From SYIM01 sp041182885 (GTDB lineage Bacteria > Pseudomonadota > Gammaproteobacteria > Burkholderiales > Burkholderiaceae_E), in the NCBI GenBank assembly GCA_049423065.1, contig JBMSQB010000132.1, forward strand, positions 1-7,329: a stretch of DNA of 7,329 bases, in the 5' to 3' direction. The position numbers were made by a program, and so were the translations under genes. Below are positions 1 through 6,087 of the stretch, one piece after another (position 1 is the stretch's first letter; every line of letters starts with the position of its first letter). The notes under the pieces were generated by a model. It was not told the origin of the DNA, did no database searches, and was given only the letters and a program-made list of their open reading frames with translations.

Positions 1-71
1 ACGTGAACGACGCCGATATCGATCAGGCCATTCACGCAACCCGAACATTTTTCGCCAGTCGAACCCGATAG
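1..71 (+). CDS. 3' end of an upstream gene, possibly a class III aminotransferase (partial)
   Basis: One plus-strand frame is open from the window edge to a TAG at 69-71. It gives 22 complete residues (from position 3) that read VNDADIDQAIHATRTFFASR plus two more. The 'DADID.AI.ATR..F' pattern resembles the C-terminal helix of class III (PLP-dependent) aminotransferases and glutamate-1-semialdehyde aminomutase relatives, where an acidic D/E-DID segment precedes the final amphipathic helix. This assignment rests on a very short tail and is tentative. The other two plus-strand frames close early or look unlike protein (one is very Arg-rich). The gene has the same orientation as the operon that starts 166 nt downstream, so it may belong to the same pathway or even the same transcript. 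Confidence 0.45.
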   Translation, partial: VNDADIDQAIHATRTFFASRTR

Positions 72-237
72 CGAACTTCTGACTGGACGCAATTTCCGGA
101 ATGAATTGCGCCTGTACGTGTATCGCGATCGCCCTCCCCTGGTCGTCACCGTTCCTCGTTTGGGCGAATCGGGTTGCCGTCTCGCCCACTTTCCCCGATC
201 ATCGGCGGTTTGAACTCTGCTCACGGAGATACCGCCG
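72..237 (+). other. Intergenic leader with inverted repeats
   Basis: This 166-nt stretch between the upstream stop and the glutaredoxin-DinB start shows no convincing coding frame. It should hold the operon promoter if the operon has its own, but I see no good sigma-70 -35/-10 pair; the best try (CTGACT at about 82, TGAATT 17 nt later) is weak. It contains interrupted palindromes at 88-110 and 161-188, and the left arm of a longer one at 199-241. A T-tract typical of an intrinsic terminator is absent. Confidence 0.6.
88..110. repeat. Interrupted palindrome, 7-bp arms (possible operator)
   Basis: CGCAATT (88-94) and AATTGCG (104-110) are perfect reverse complements separated by 9 nt; the spacer itself contains the palindrome TCCGGA. 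The element lies 17 nt after the upstream stop codon and 127 nt before the operon's first start codon, a reasonable place for an operator. No T-run follows, so it is not an intrinsic terminator. A 7-bp repeat of this size can arise by chance in a region this long, so the functional reading is weak. Confidence 0.3.
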
Positions 238-241
238 ATGA
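199..241 (+). promoter_or_regulatory. 11-bp inverted repeat enclosing the ribosome binding site and start codon
   Basis: TCATCGGCGGT (199-209) and ACCGCCGATGA (231-241) are perfect reverse complements with a 21-nt spacer. In the mRNA this would form a GC-rich 11-bp stem. The ATG of the glutaredoxin-DinB gene (238-240) lies in the 3' arm, and its Shine-Dalgarno sequence GGAG (225-228, 9 nt before the ATG) lies in the loop. Such an arrangement would limit initiation unless the stem is opened by a trailing ribosome, a protein, a small RNA or temperature. At DNA level it could instead be an operator with half-sites about three helical turns apart. The repeat is directly visible; its function is inferred. 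Confidence 0.5.
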
Positions 242-1038
242 CCACCGCCACCCCGATCCGCGACGATGCCATCCGCGTCTATTGGCAGCCAGGCTGCACC
301 AGCTGCCTGCGTACCAAGGAATTCCTGGCGAAGAACGGGGTGCCCTTCCTCTCCCGCAACGTGCTCGCGGACGACGCGGCATTTGAAGAACTGAAGCATT
401 TCGGCCTGCGGCAGGTTCCCATCGTCACCAAGGGCGACCGCTGGGCCAATGGCCAGGTGCTCACCGATGTGGCCAGGCTGGTGGGCGTGACCGGCCTCAA
501 GATCACGCTGCTGCCGGTTGACGAACTGCAGCGCAGACTGATGGCCATTCTCGAGGGCGCCGAGCGTTTCTTCCGTCAGCTGCCCGATCGCAACCTTCAC
601 GACCTGCTCCCTAACCGGCCGCGCAGCTACACCGACCTCACCTTTCACATCTTCAACAACGCCGACGCATTCCTGGAAGAAAAAGCCGGCATTCCTCTCA
701 CCTTTGAGTCCTACAACCGGTTTCCGGCGCCCGAGGCAAACAGCCGCGATCACATCCTGCGCTATGCGGCGCAGGTCCAGACGCAGCTGCGCGATTGGTT
801 CTCTGGCCCAGCACATGCCTTCGACTGGTCTGCCAAAGCCGATGTCTACTATGGCGAGCAGTCGCACCATCAATTCCTCGAGCGCACCGTCTGGCACAGC
901 GGCCAGCACACGCGTCAGCTGATGTGGGTGCTGGAAGGTCTTGGCGTCAAGGTCGACCGCCCCCTTCCCCCCGAAACCTTTGCCGGGCTCCCCATGCCCG
1001 AGAAGGTCTGGGACGACGAGACCCCGGCCGCGCAATGA
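238..1038 (+). CDS. Glutaredoxin-DinB domain fusion protein
   Basis: A cytoplasmic protein of 266 residues without signal peptide. Residues about 11-85 form a glutaredoxin/thioredoxin-like domain: beta strand, then C20-T-S-C23 in the redox position (CTSC instead of the classical CPYC), the cis-proline motif QVP (P61), and a helix starting near NGQVLTD. Residues about 95-235 look like a DinB/YfiT four-helix domain: H137 in TFHIFNN, and H220 and H224 in the H-x3-H motif WHSGQHTRQL, matching the usual three-His metal site. DinB-superfamily relatives include mycothiol-dependent maleylpyruvate isomerase and bacillithiol S-transferase, so a thiol-dependent transferase or isomerase role is plausible; the actual reaction is unknown. 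GGAG (225-228) supports this start, and the first beta strand follows immediately. It is the first gene of the operon and its TGA overlaps the amidase ATG (ATGA). Confidence 0.85.
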   Translation: MTTATPIRDDAIRVYWQPGCTSCLRTKEFLAKNGVPFLSRNVLADDAAFEELKHFGLRQVPIVTKGDRWANGQVLTDVARLVGVTGLKITLLPVDELQRRLMAILEGAERFFRQLPDRNLHDLLPNRPRSYTDLTFHIFNNADAFLEEKAGIPLTFESYNRFPAPEANSRDHILRYAAQVQTQLRDWFSGPAHAFDWSAKADVYYGEQSHHQFLERTVWHSGQHTRQLMWVLEGLGVKVDRPLPPETFAGLPMPEKVWDDETPAAQ

Positions 1039-2396
1039 ACGCCCCCGCTGCGGGGCCTGCGAGTCAGGCGGTCAGCGAAGCGCTGGCCGCCATCGAGCGC
1101 TGGAATCCGATCGTGAACGCGATGATCACGGTGCGCGGCGATGCCGCGCGCGCCCGGGCTGCCGAGCTGGATCGCATCGCGGCAGCGGGCGGTTCGGCTG
1201 GCCCGCTGCACGGCTGGGTCATCAATCTGAAAGATTGTCTCGACTGGGCGGGTGTTCCCACCACCGCCGCCTCGGTGATTCTGCGAGACAACGTCCCGCC
1301 TCGGAACGCTTTCATCACTGACCGCCTGATCGCAGCGGGCGCTGTGATCGTGGGCAAGGCCAATCTGCATGAGTGGGTGTTCGGCCCCACCAGCCAGAGC
1401 CTGCACTTCGGCCCGGTCGCCAACCCATGGAACCCGGCGCATATCCCGGGCGGCTCAAGCGGCGGCTCGGGGGCTTCGGTGCCCTGTGGGATGGCGCGCG
1501 TATCGATTGGCAGCGATACGGCCGGTTCAATCCGTCTGCCGGCGTCCTACTGCGGACTCGCCGGTCTGCGGCCCAGCATCGGCCGCATTTCGCGTACCGG
1601 CAGCATCGCCGTCAGCGCGCCCTTCGACGCCTTCGGCCCGCTTGCAAGGCGGGTCGAGGATGTCGCCCGCGTATTTGCGGTCATCGCCGGTCATGATCCC
1701 GACGATCCATTCTCGATTGACACGCCGGTCACCGACCCGCTCAAGACGCTTGATGACCCCGTTCGCGGCAGGCGTATCGGGGTGATGCGTCGCTGGTTCT
1801 TCGACGATATCGATCATGAACTGCGCAGTGCTCTCGAGACCGCCCTCGGCACCTATCGTGATCTCGGCGTCGAGATCGTGGAGGTTGAACTGGGCGATGT
1901 CGAACTTGCTCAGGAAATGCTGGCCTTCAGGATCGTGCTCGCCGACGCCTTCGCGCTCCACCGCGAACAACTCGCGCGTCGCCCCGCCGATTACGGACAA
2001 GACCTGATGGTGCGCTACGACATCGGCGAACGCGTGACCGGCGCGCAGTATGCGCAGGCGCTGCGCTGGATCGAAACCTGGCGCCACCGGCTGCATCGCA
2101 TCCTGTCCGATCAGGGGATCGATGCCATTCTGTCGCCCACCACGCCCGGCCCCGCACCGGCGCGCGCCGGGCTCGCCTACGCCAACGCCATCCGGGCGAT
2201 TCCGCGCTTCACCTCGGTCTTCGCCTCAGCAGGCGTGCCGTCGCTTGCCGTGCCCTGCGGGTTCAACGCGGCAGGCCTGCCCCTCTCATTCGAACTGAGC
2301 GCTGCGCGCTTCAACGAAGCCGCAGTGCTGCAACTGGGTCATGCGTGGCAGCGTGTGACCGACCATCATCTGCGACAGCCCTCGCTGCCGCAGTAA
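1035..2396 (+). CDS. Amidase-signature family amidohydrolase
   Basis: A 453-residue cytoplasmic amidase of the amidase-signature (AS) family, about the usual length. The Ser-cisSer-Lys triad is complete: K66 in NLKDCLDWAG, cis-Ser S141 in PGGSSGGS, and nucleophile S165 in GSDTAGSIRLPA. The spacings (75 and 24 residues) equal those of the fatty acid amide hydrolase triad (142/217/241). These enzymes hydrolyse a carboxamide to carboxylate plus ammonia or amine; the C-terminal half, which sets specificity, gives no substrate clue. It is not an obvious GatA, since no gatB or gatC is nearby and the operon is a transport/catabolic one. The same frame is open back to an ATG at 795, but starting there would add about 80 residues overlapping the previous gene without family similarity. 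The ATG at 1035 overlaps the preceding stop and gives the normal N-terminal helix. It has no strong Shine-Dalgarno, which suggests translational coupling. Confidence 0.92.
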   Translation: MNAPAAGPASQAVSEALAAIERWNPIVNAMITVRGDAARARAAELDRIAAAGGSAGPLHGWVINLKDCLDWAGVPTTAASVILRDNVPPRNAFITDRLIAAGAVIVGKANLHEWVFGPTSQSLHFGPVANPWNPAHIPGGSSGGSGASVPCGMARVSIGSDTAGSIRLPASYCGLAGLRPSIGRISRTGSIAVSAPFDAFGPLARRVEDVARVFAVIAGHDPDDPFSIDTPVTDPLKTLDDPVRGRRIGVMRRWFFDDIDHELRSALETALGTYRDLGVEIVEVELGDVELAQEMLAFRIVLADAFALHREQLARRPADYGQDLMVRYDIGERVTGAQYAQALRWIETWRHRLHRILSDQGIDAILSPTTPGPAPARAGLAYANAIRAIPRFTSVFASAGVPSLAVPCGFNAAGLPLSFELSAARFNEAAVLQLGHAWQRVTDHHLRQPSLPQ

Positions 2397-2422
2397 ACCG
2401 ATTTTTCACCGAAGGAGTCACC

Positions 2423-3523
2423 ATGAAGAAGCGCGAATTTCTCACCGCCGCAGCCGCCGGTGCAACGGTCGCCGGAGCGCCTGCGATCGTGCGCGCCCAG
2501 GCATCGTTTCCGGACCTGAAACTGCGTATCGCGTCCAACTATCCTGCCCCGTCGCTGTTTTCCCGCGTACAGCAGGAATTCGCGAAGGAGGTCACCGCCA
2601 AGACCAACGGCAAGGTGACCTTCGAGTGGATGCTGGGCGGCAATCCGCTGAAGGCAGGCGATGTCTACCCCGGCATGGCGCGCGGTGCCACCGACCTGGG
2701 CTTCACCGTGCCCGCCGCCTTCAACCCGCGCGAATTCCCGGTGTCGGGCGTCACGCTGCCGTTCGTCACCGAAAGCCCCTATGCGGGCTGCATGGCATTT
2801 CGCGAGTGGTACCAGAACACCCCCGATGTGCAGCGGGAGTTTCAGCGCAACAACGTGCATCTGCTGCTCACGCTCTCCACCTCCGAAAACGTGCTGTGGA
2901 GCATGAAGCGGGTCAACACCGCAGCCGACCTCAAGGGCATGCGTATCCGCACGCTGCTGGGGCCAGGCGATGCACTGCAGGCGCTGGGCGCCACGGCGGT
3001 CACTGTGCCCTACACCGATGCGATCGACCTCCTGCAGCGTGGCGGTGTGGATGCCATCTCCACCACGCCGTTCGAGCAGGGCGTGAAGGACGGTCTCGCC
3101 GAGATGACCAACTTCCTCTCGACCGGCGGTCGCATGGGCATCTTCGCCACCGTGATGACCTCCATCAACCTCGACCGCTGGAAGAGTTTCTCGAAGCCGC
3201 TGCAGGATGTCTTCACCACCGCCGCCGACAATGCGCTCACCTGGTACATCGACGCGCAGAACAAGGAAACCGACGAATGCGTGGAGATCCTCATGAAATC
3301 CAAACGCATCCAGGTTGCACCGCTTGACCCGGCCGAAGAGAAGCGCTGGCGCGAAGCCACTTCCCAGGTGATTTTCAACAAATACGCCGAAGCGGTGAAG
3401 CGCGTGGGTGGCAACCCCGAGGCGCTCACCAAGAGCTTCAACGCCCTGGTGGCCAAGTATGAGGCGCAGCGCAAATACGTGACCGGCATCGACCGCTACC
3501 TCGCCCGCAAGGCCAAGGGATGA
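2423..3523 (+). CDS. dctP: TRAP transporter substrate-binding protein, DctP family
   Basis: Periplasmic solute receptor of a TRAP transporter, 366 residues as precursor. The N-terminus MKKREFLT, an Ala-rich core and the VRA|Q cleavage site (after about residue 25) form a signal peptide. KREFLT is close to a twin-arginine motif with the first Arg replaced by Lys, so either Tat or Sec export is possible. The mature part has the DctP fold: GARGATDLGF-like segment near 86-94 (here MARGATDLGF), DLKGMRIRT (169-177) with R176 at the position of the Arg that clamps the ligand carboxylate in characterised family members, then GATAVTVPYTDAIDLLQRGGVDA (about 189-211). This favours a carboxylate ligand, which remains unidentified. 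A strong GAAGGAG (2411-2417) 5 nt before the ATG fixes the start. It follows the amidase by 26 nt, and its stop overlaps the dctQ start. The strong site fits the high receptor levels TRAP systems usually need. Confidence 0.93.
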   Translation: MKKREFLTAAAAGATVAGAPAIVRAQASFPDLKLRIASNYPAPSLFSRVQQEFAKEVTAKTNGKVTFEWMLGGNPLKAGDVYPGMARGATDLGFTVPAAFNPREFPVSGVTLPFVTESPYAGCMAFREWYQNTPDVQREFQRNNVHLLLTLSTSENVLWSMKRVNTAADLKGMRIRTLLGPGDALQALGATAVTVPYTDAIDLLQRGGVDAISTTPFEQGVKDGLAEMTNFLSTGGRMGIFATVMTSINLDRWKSFSKPLQDVFTTAADNALTWYIDAQNKETDECVEILMKSKRIQVAPLDPAEEKRWREATSQVIFNKYAEAVKRVGGNPEALTKSFNALVAKYEAQRKYVTGIDRYLARKAKG

Positions 3524-4110
3524 CGGCCAGCCCGCCCTCCGGCATGCTGGTCCTCGCGGCCCGGGTGGCTTCGGCCTCCCGGGCCATGGCCCGCATCACC
3601 GGCATTCTCATCATCCTCATCATGATCGCGGTGGTGATCGACGCCGTGCTGCGCGGCATGATGGGGATTGCCATCTGGGGGGTGCTCGAGGTGGGTGTGC
3701 TGCTCTTGCTTGCGCTCATCTACCTGGGGCTTCCCGCCACCCAGGCCAACCGCGAAAACTTTCGTGTCTCGATCTTTGCCGAGCGCTTTCCGCCCTGGGC
3801 TGACAAGATCGTCACCTGGCTGCTGCTCGGCTTACAACTCGTCGTGCTCGGCATTCTGTGCTGGACCTCATGGCGCAGTTCAATCTATTCGTTCAACCGC
3901 GACGAGGTGTCGTTCGGCATGGTGCAGATCCCGCTCTGGCCGAGCCGCGCCATGGTGTCGGTCGGCCTCACGCTCCTGATCATCCAGTCGATCACCGCTG
4001 CGCTCGAATATGCATTGGCCGGACGACACCCGTACAAGGTCGACATCGAAACCGAACTGAAAGGTGAAATCGGCAAGTCCGACAGCGACCTGGTCGGAGA
4101 ACGCAAATGA
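3520..4110 (+). CDS. dctQ: TRAP transporter small permease, DctQ family
   Basis: Inner-membrane protein of 196 residues with four predicted transmembrane segments at about 26-48, 50-73, 97-117 and 143-165, the normal DctQ topology. The segment NRENFRVSIFAERFPPW (77-93), between TM2 and TM3, corresponds to the conserved 'H-x-R-V-D...P' loop of the family. DctQ pairs with the large DctM subunit and is needed for transport. The start at 3520 overlaps the dctP stop as ATGA and has AAGG (3509-3512) 7 nt upstream. An internal Met at residue 9 would also keep all four segments, so the first eight residues are less certain. The hydrophilic C-terminal tail (about 168-196) is charged and ends in the ATGA overlap with dctM. 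The symbol denotes the family; the substrate is not shown to be a dicarboxylate. Confidence 0.9.
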   Translation: MTASPPSGMLVLAARVASASRAMARITGILIILIMIAVVIDAVLRGMMGIAIWGVLEVGVLLLLALIYLGLPATQANRENFRVSIFAERFPPWADKIVTWLLLGLQLVVLGILCWTSWRSSIYSFNRDEVSFGMVQIPLWPSRAMVSVGLTLLIIQSITAALEYALAGRHPYKVDIETELKGEIGKSDSDLVGERK

Positions 4111-5408
4111 GCCCGTTTGAGCAAGGCTTTCTCCTGATCGGTGGCATGTTCGTATTGCTCGCACTGGGCTTTCCCATTGCGCTTGCGCTCCTGTCATCGG
4201 GCGTGATCGGGCTGATTGCCATGCGCGGCTGGTCGGCAGCCGACTATCTCCTGGGAAGTCTCCCCTACTCGGTCACAGCAGAATTTGCCTTCATCGTGGT
4301 GCCGCTGTTTCTGTTCATGGGGCACATGGCGTATTCGGCCGGCATTTCCGAAAAAGGCTTTCGCGCGGCGTCGGCATGGTTCGGCCACATCCCGGGTGGG
4401 CTGGCCATTTCATCCGTGGTCGCCTGCGGCGCGTTTGCCACCGTGTCGGGTTCGTCGATCGCCACCGCCGCCACCATCTCCAAGATCGCAGTGCCGCAGC
4501 TGCTGAAAGCGGGCTACACGAAGCGGCTCGCGGGTGCGGCGGTTGCCACGGGAGGCACGCTGGGGGTGTTGATCCCACCCTCCACCGTGATGGTGCTGTA
4601 TTCGATTGCCACCGAAACGCCCATCCCGTCGCTCTTCATGGCCGGCATCATCCCGGGCATTCTCACCATCATCGTCTACGGGGTCGGCATCAACTGGATG
4701 GTCAAGCGTGATCCCCAGATGCGCACCATCACGCGCCAACCCAAAACCGGCTGGGGCGACCGGATGCGGCTCACCTTCTCGTCGTGGGAAATCCTGGTGG
4801 TGTTCGCTGTGGTGATGGGCACGCTCTATACCGGCGTGGCCACGGCAAGCGAAGCCGCCGGCTTCGGTGCGGCAGCCGCGCTGGTGATCGCCATCATTCG
4901 CGGCGCGAAAATGGCCGAGATCAAGGAAGGGCTGCAGACCTCGGGGTCGAGTACGGCGTCGATCTTTTTCCTGATCATTGGCGCAGGCGTGTTCGGTGCA
5001 GCGCTGGGCACCACGCAGTTGCCACAAAACCTCGCCACCTGGACGCAGGGCCTCAACCTTCACCCCACCCTGCTCCTCATCCTGGTGCTGATCCCGTTCC
5101 TGATTCTCGGCTGCTTCATCGATGCGGCATCGATGATCCTGCTCACCATGCCGGTGGTCTTCCCCATCATCAAGCAGGCCGGTATCGACCCGGTGCTGTT
5201 TGGCATCCTGGTCACCAAGATGACGGAAATCGGCAACATCACGCCCCCCGTGGGGCTGAATGTTTTCGTGGTGTCGGCCGCCAACCCCGAGATCACGATC
5301 CGCGAATGTTTCCGCGGCGTCATGCCTTTCTTCCTCATGGAACTCTTCATCGTCGGACTGCTGATTGCGTTTCCAGGCATCACGCTGTTCGCGGTCGTCA
5401 CCCACTAG
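4107..5408 (+). CDS. dctM: TRAP transporter large permease, DctM family
   Basis: The 433-residue transport subunit, of the usual DctM length, with many hydrophobic segments (about 11-12 expected for the family). It carries the family's two pseudo-repeats and hairpin signatures: GSSIATAATISKIAVPQL (115-132), GTLGVLIPPSTVMVLY (150-165), GVATASEAAGFGA (243-255), the strongly conserved GCFIDAASMILLTMPVVFPI (335-354) and EIGNITPPVGLNVFVV (374-389). With DctQ it carries out sodium-driven (by family knowledge) uptake of the ligand delivered by DctP. The start overlaps the dctQ stop as ATGA and has GGAG (4096-4099) 7 nt upstream, so the translation of the two permease subunits is probably coupled. 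The gene ends 17 nt before the isochorismatase-family gene. No truncation, frameshift or missing motif is visible. Confidence 0.95.
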   Translation: MSPFEQGFLLIGGMFVLLALGFPIALALLSSGVIGLIAMRGWSAADYLLGSLPYSVTAEFAFIVVPLFLFMGHMAYSAGISEKGFRAASAWFGHIPGGLAISSVVACGAFATVSGSSIATAATISKIAVPQLLKAGYTKRLAGAAVATGGTLGVLIPPSTVMVLYSIATETPIPSLFMAGIIPGILTIIVYGVGINWMVKRDPQMRTITRQPKTGWGDRMRLTFSSWEILVVFAVVMGTLYTGVATASEAAGFGAAAALVIAIIRGAKMAEIKEGLQTSGSSTASIFFLIIGAGVFGAALGTTQLPQNLATWTQGLNLHPTLLLILVLIPFLILGCFIDAASMILLTMPVVFPIIKQAGIDPVLFGILVTKMTEIGNITPPVGLNVFVVSAANPEITIRECFRGVMPFFLMELFIVGLLIAFPGITLFAVVTH

Positions 5409-5425
5409 CTCGAAGGAATCGCGCC

Positions 5426-6067
5426 ATGTCAGACCTCAGCGTTTACGAAAAGCAGCACTTCGGAAAGCCCCTGGGCTTTGGCCGTCAGCCAGCTCTCCTG
5501 ATCATCGATTTTCAGGTGGGCTTTGCCAAGCCTGATGTGCTGGGCGGCTTCAATATCAATGAATCCATCGCCCGCACCGCCGAACTGCTGCGAAGCGCGC
5601 GCGCGCACAACGTGCCGGTGTGCCATGTACGCTTTGCCTCGGAGGCAAAAGGCGAAGACATCGGCACCTTTGCGGTGAAGGTACCGGCGCTTCAAGCGCT
5701 GGCGCCCGATAGCGCTGACGCCCAGTTTGTGGAGTCGGTGGCGCCAATCGACGGTGAATATGTGTCGATCAAGCGGCACAGTTCGGCGTTTTTTGGCACC
5801 AACCTCGCGTCCTGGCTGATCAGCCGCGGCGTCGACACGCTGTTCATTACCGGCTGCACCACCAGCGGCTGCGTGCGCGCGAGCACCATCGACGCATCCG
5901 CCTACTCGCTGCGCCCGATGGTGGTCACCGACTGTGTGGGTGATCGGGCGAAGGGTCCGCACGAGGCAAGCCTCTTCGACATGGGCCAGAAATATGCCGA
6001 TCTGGTCACCCTGCGTGAGGCAGCCGCGCACTTTGAGGGCAGACAGGGCGCGCGCCGCGCCGCCTGA
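5426..6067 (+). CDS. Isochorismatase-superfamily cysteine amidohydrolase (N-carbamoylsarcosine amidase-like)
   Basis: A 213-residue cytoplasmic hydrolase of the isochorismatase/CSHase superfamily. The Asp-Lys-Cys catalytic triad is visible: D28 in LLIIDFQ, K116 in VSIKRHSSAFFGTNL, and C149 in ITGCTTSGCVRAS; the TTSG segment matches the conserved cis-peptide next to the nucleophile. The presence of the Cys indicates an amidohydrolase rather than a true isochorismate (vinyl ether) hydrolase. The N-terminal YEKQHFGKPLGFG before the core strand and the GCTTSGCVRAS motif are typical of the branch annotated as N-carbamoylsarcosine amidase and maleamate amidohydrolase, but exact substrate cannot be assigned. 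Such enzymes release ammonia, or ammonia plus CO2 from carbamoyl groups. GAAGGA (5412-5417), 8 nt before the ATG, fixes the start although the frame is open further upstream inside dctM. It is the last gene of the operon. Confidence 0.92.
   Translation: MSDLSVYEKQHFGKPLGFGRQPALLIIDFQVGFAKPDVLGGFNINESIARTAELLRSARAHNVPVCHVRFASEAKGEDIGTFAVKVPALQALAPDSADAQFVESVAPIDGEYVSIKRHSSAFFGTNLASWLISRGVDTLFITGCTTSGCVRASTIDASAYSLRPMVVTDCVGDRAKGPHEASLFDMGQKYADLVTLREAAAHFEGRQGARRAA
6047..6061. repeat. GC-only hairpin at the end of the isochorismatase-family gene
   Basis: GGCGCG (6047-6052), a CGC loop, and CGCGCC (6056-6061) form a perfect 6-bp stem within the last codons of the hydrolase gene, followed by its TGA and a 20-nt gap to the convergent gene. 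No T-run follows on either strand, so it does not meet the criteria of an intrinsic terminator. It might slow polymerase or protect a 3' end, but it also simply encodes GARRAA-type residues in a GC-rich gene. Confidence 0.25.
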
Positions 6068-6087
6068 ACCAGCAGGGCGCGACGGGG

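Noticed and set aside
82..110. A possible sigma-70 promoter (CTGACT, 17 nt, TGAATT)
   Set aside because: Only 4 of 6 and 3 of 6 matches to the consensus boxes, which is too weak to call.
125..132. The octamer GCGATCGC, identical to the cyanobacterial HIP1 element
   Set aside because: I noticed it only once in the leader, and the gene content does not suggest a cyanobacterium; a single GC-rich palindrome is expected by chance.
174..386. A 70-codon plus-strand open frame spanning the leader and the start of the glutaredoxin-DinB gene
   Set aside because: Composition is Arg/Pro/His-rich without motifs, and two thirds of it overlap a real gene in another frame.
795..1034. An upstream ATG that would lengthen the amidase by 80 residues
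   Set aside because: The extension lies inside the preceding gene, is not amidase-like in sequence, and the ATG at 1035 gives the usual family N-terminus and an ATGA overlap.
199..1035. A long open frame (278 codons) on the minus strand opposite the glutaredoxin-DinB gene
   Set aside because: It mirrors a gene with clear domain motifs on the plus strand; long antisense frames are expected in GC-rich DNA. Its translation shows no recognisable motif.
4410..5405. A 331-codon minus-strand open frame opposite dctM
   Set aside because: The translation is unnaturally rich in His, Asp, Glu, Arg and Gln, as expected from reading the complement of a hydrophobic membrane protein; dctM motifs on the plus strand are unambiguous.
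4784..5425. An in-frame upstream extension of the isochorismatase-family gene reaching into dctM
   Set aside because: It overlaps a well-supported dctM in another frame; the ATG at 5426 has a good Shine-Dalgarno and gives the normal N-terminus.
6047..6061. An intrinsic terminator between the convergent genes
   Set aside because: The 6-bp GC stem is not followed by a T-run on either strand; kept only as a low-confidence hairpin.
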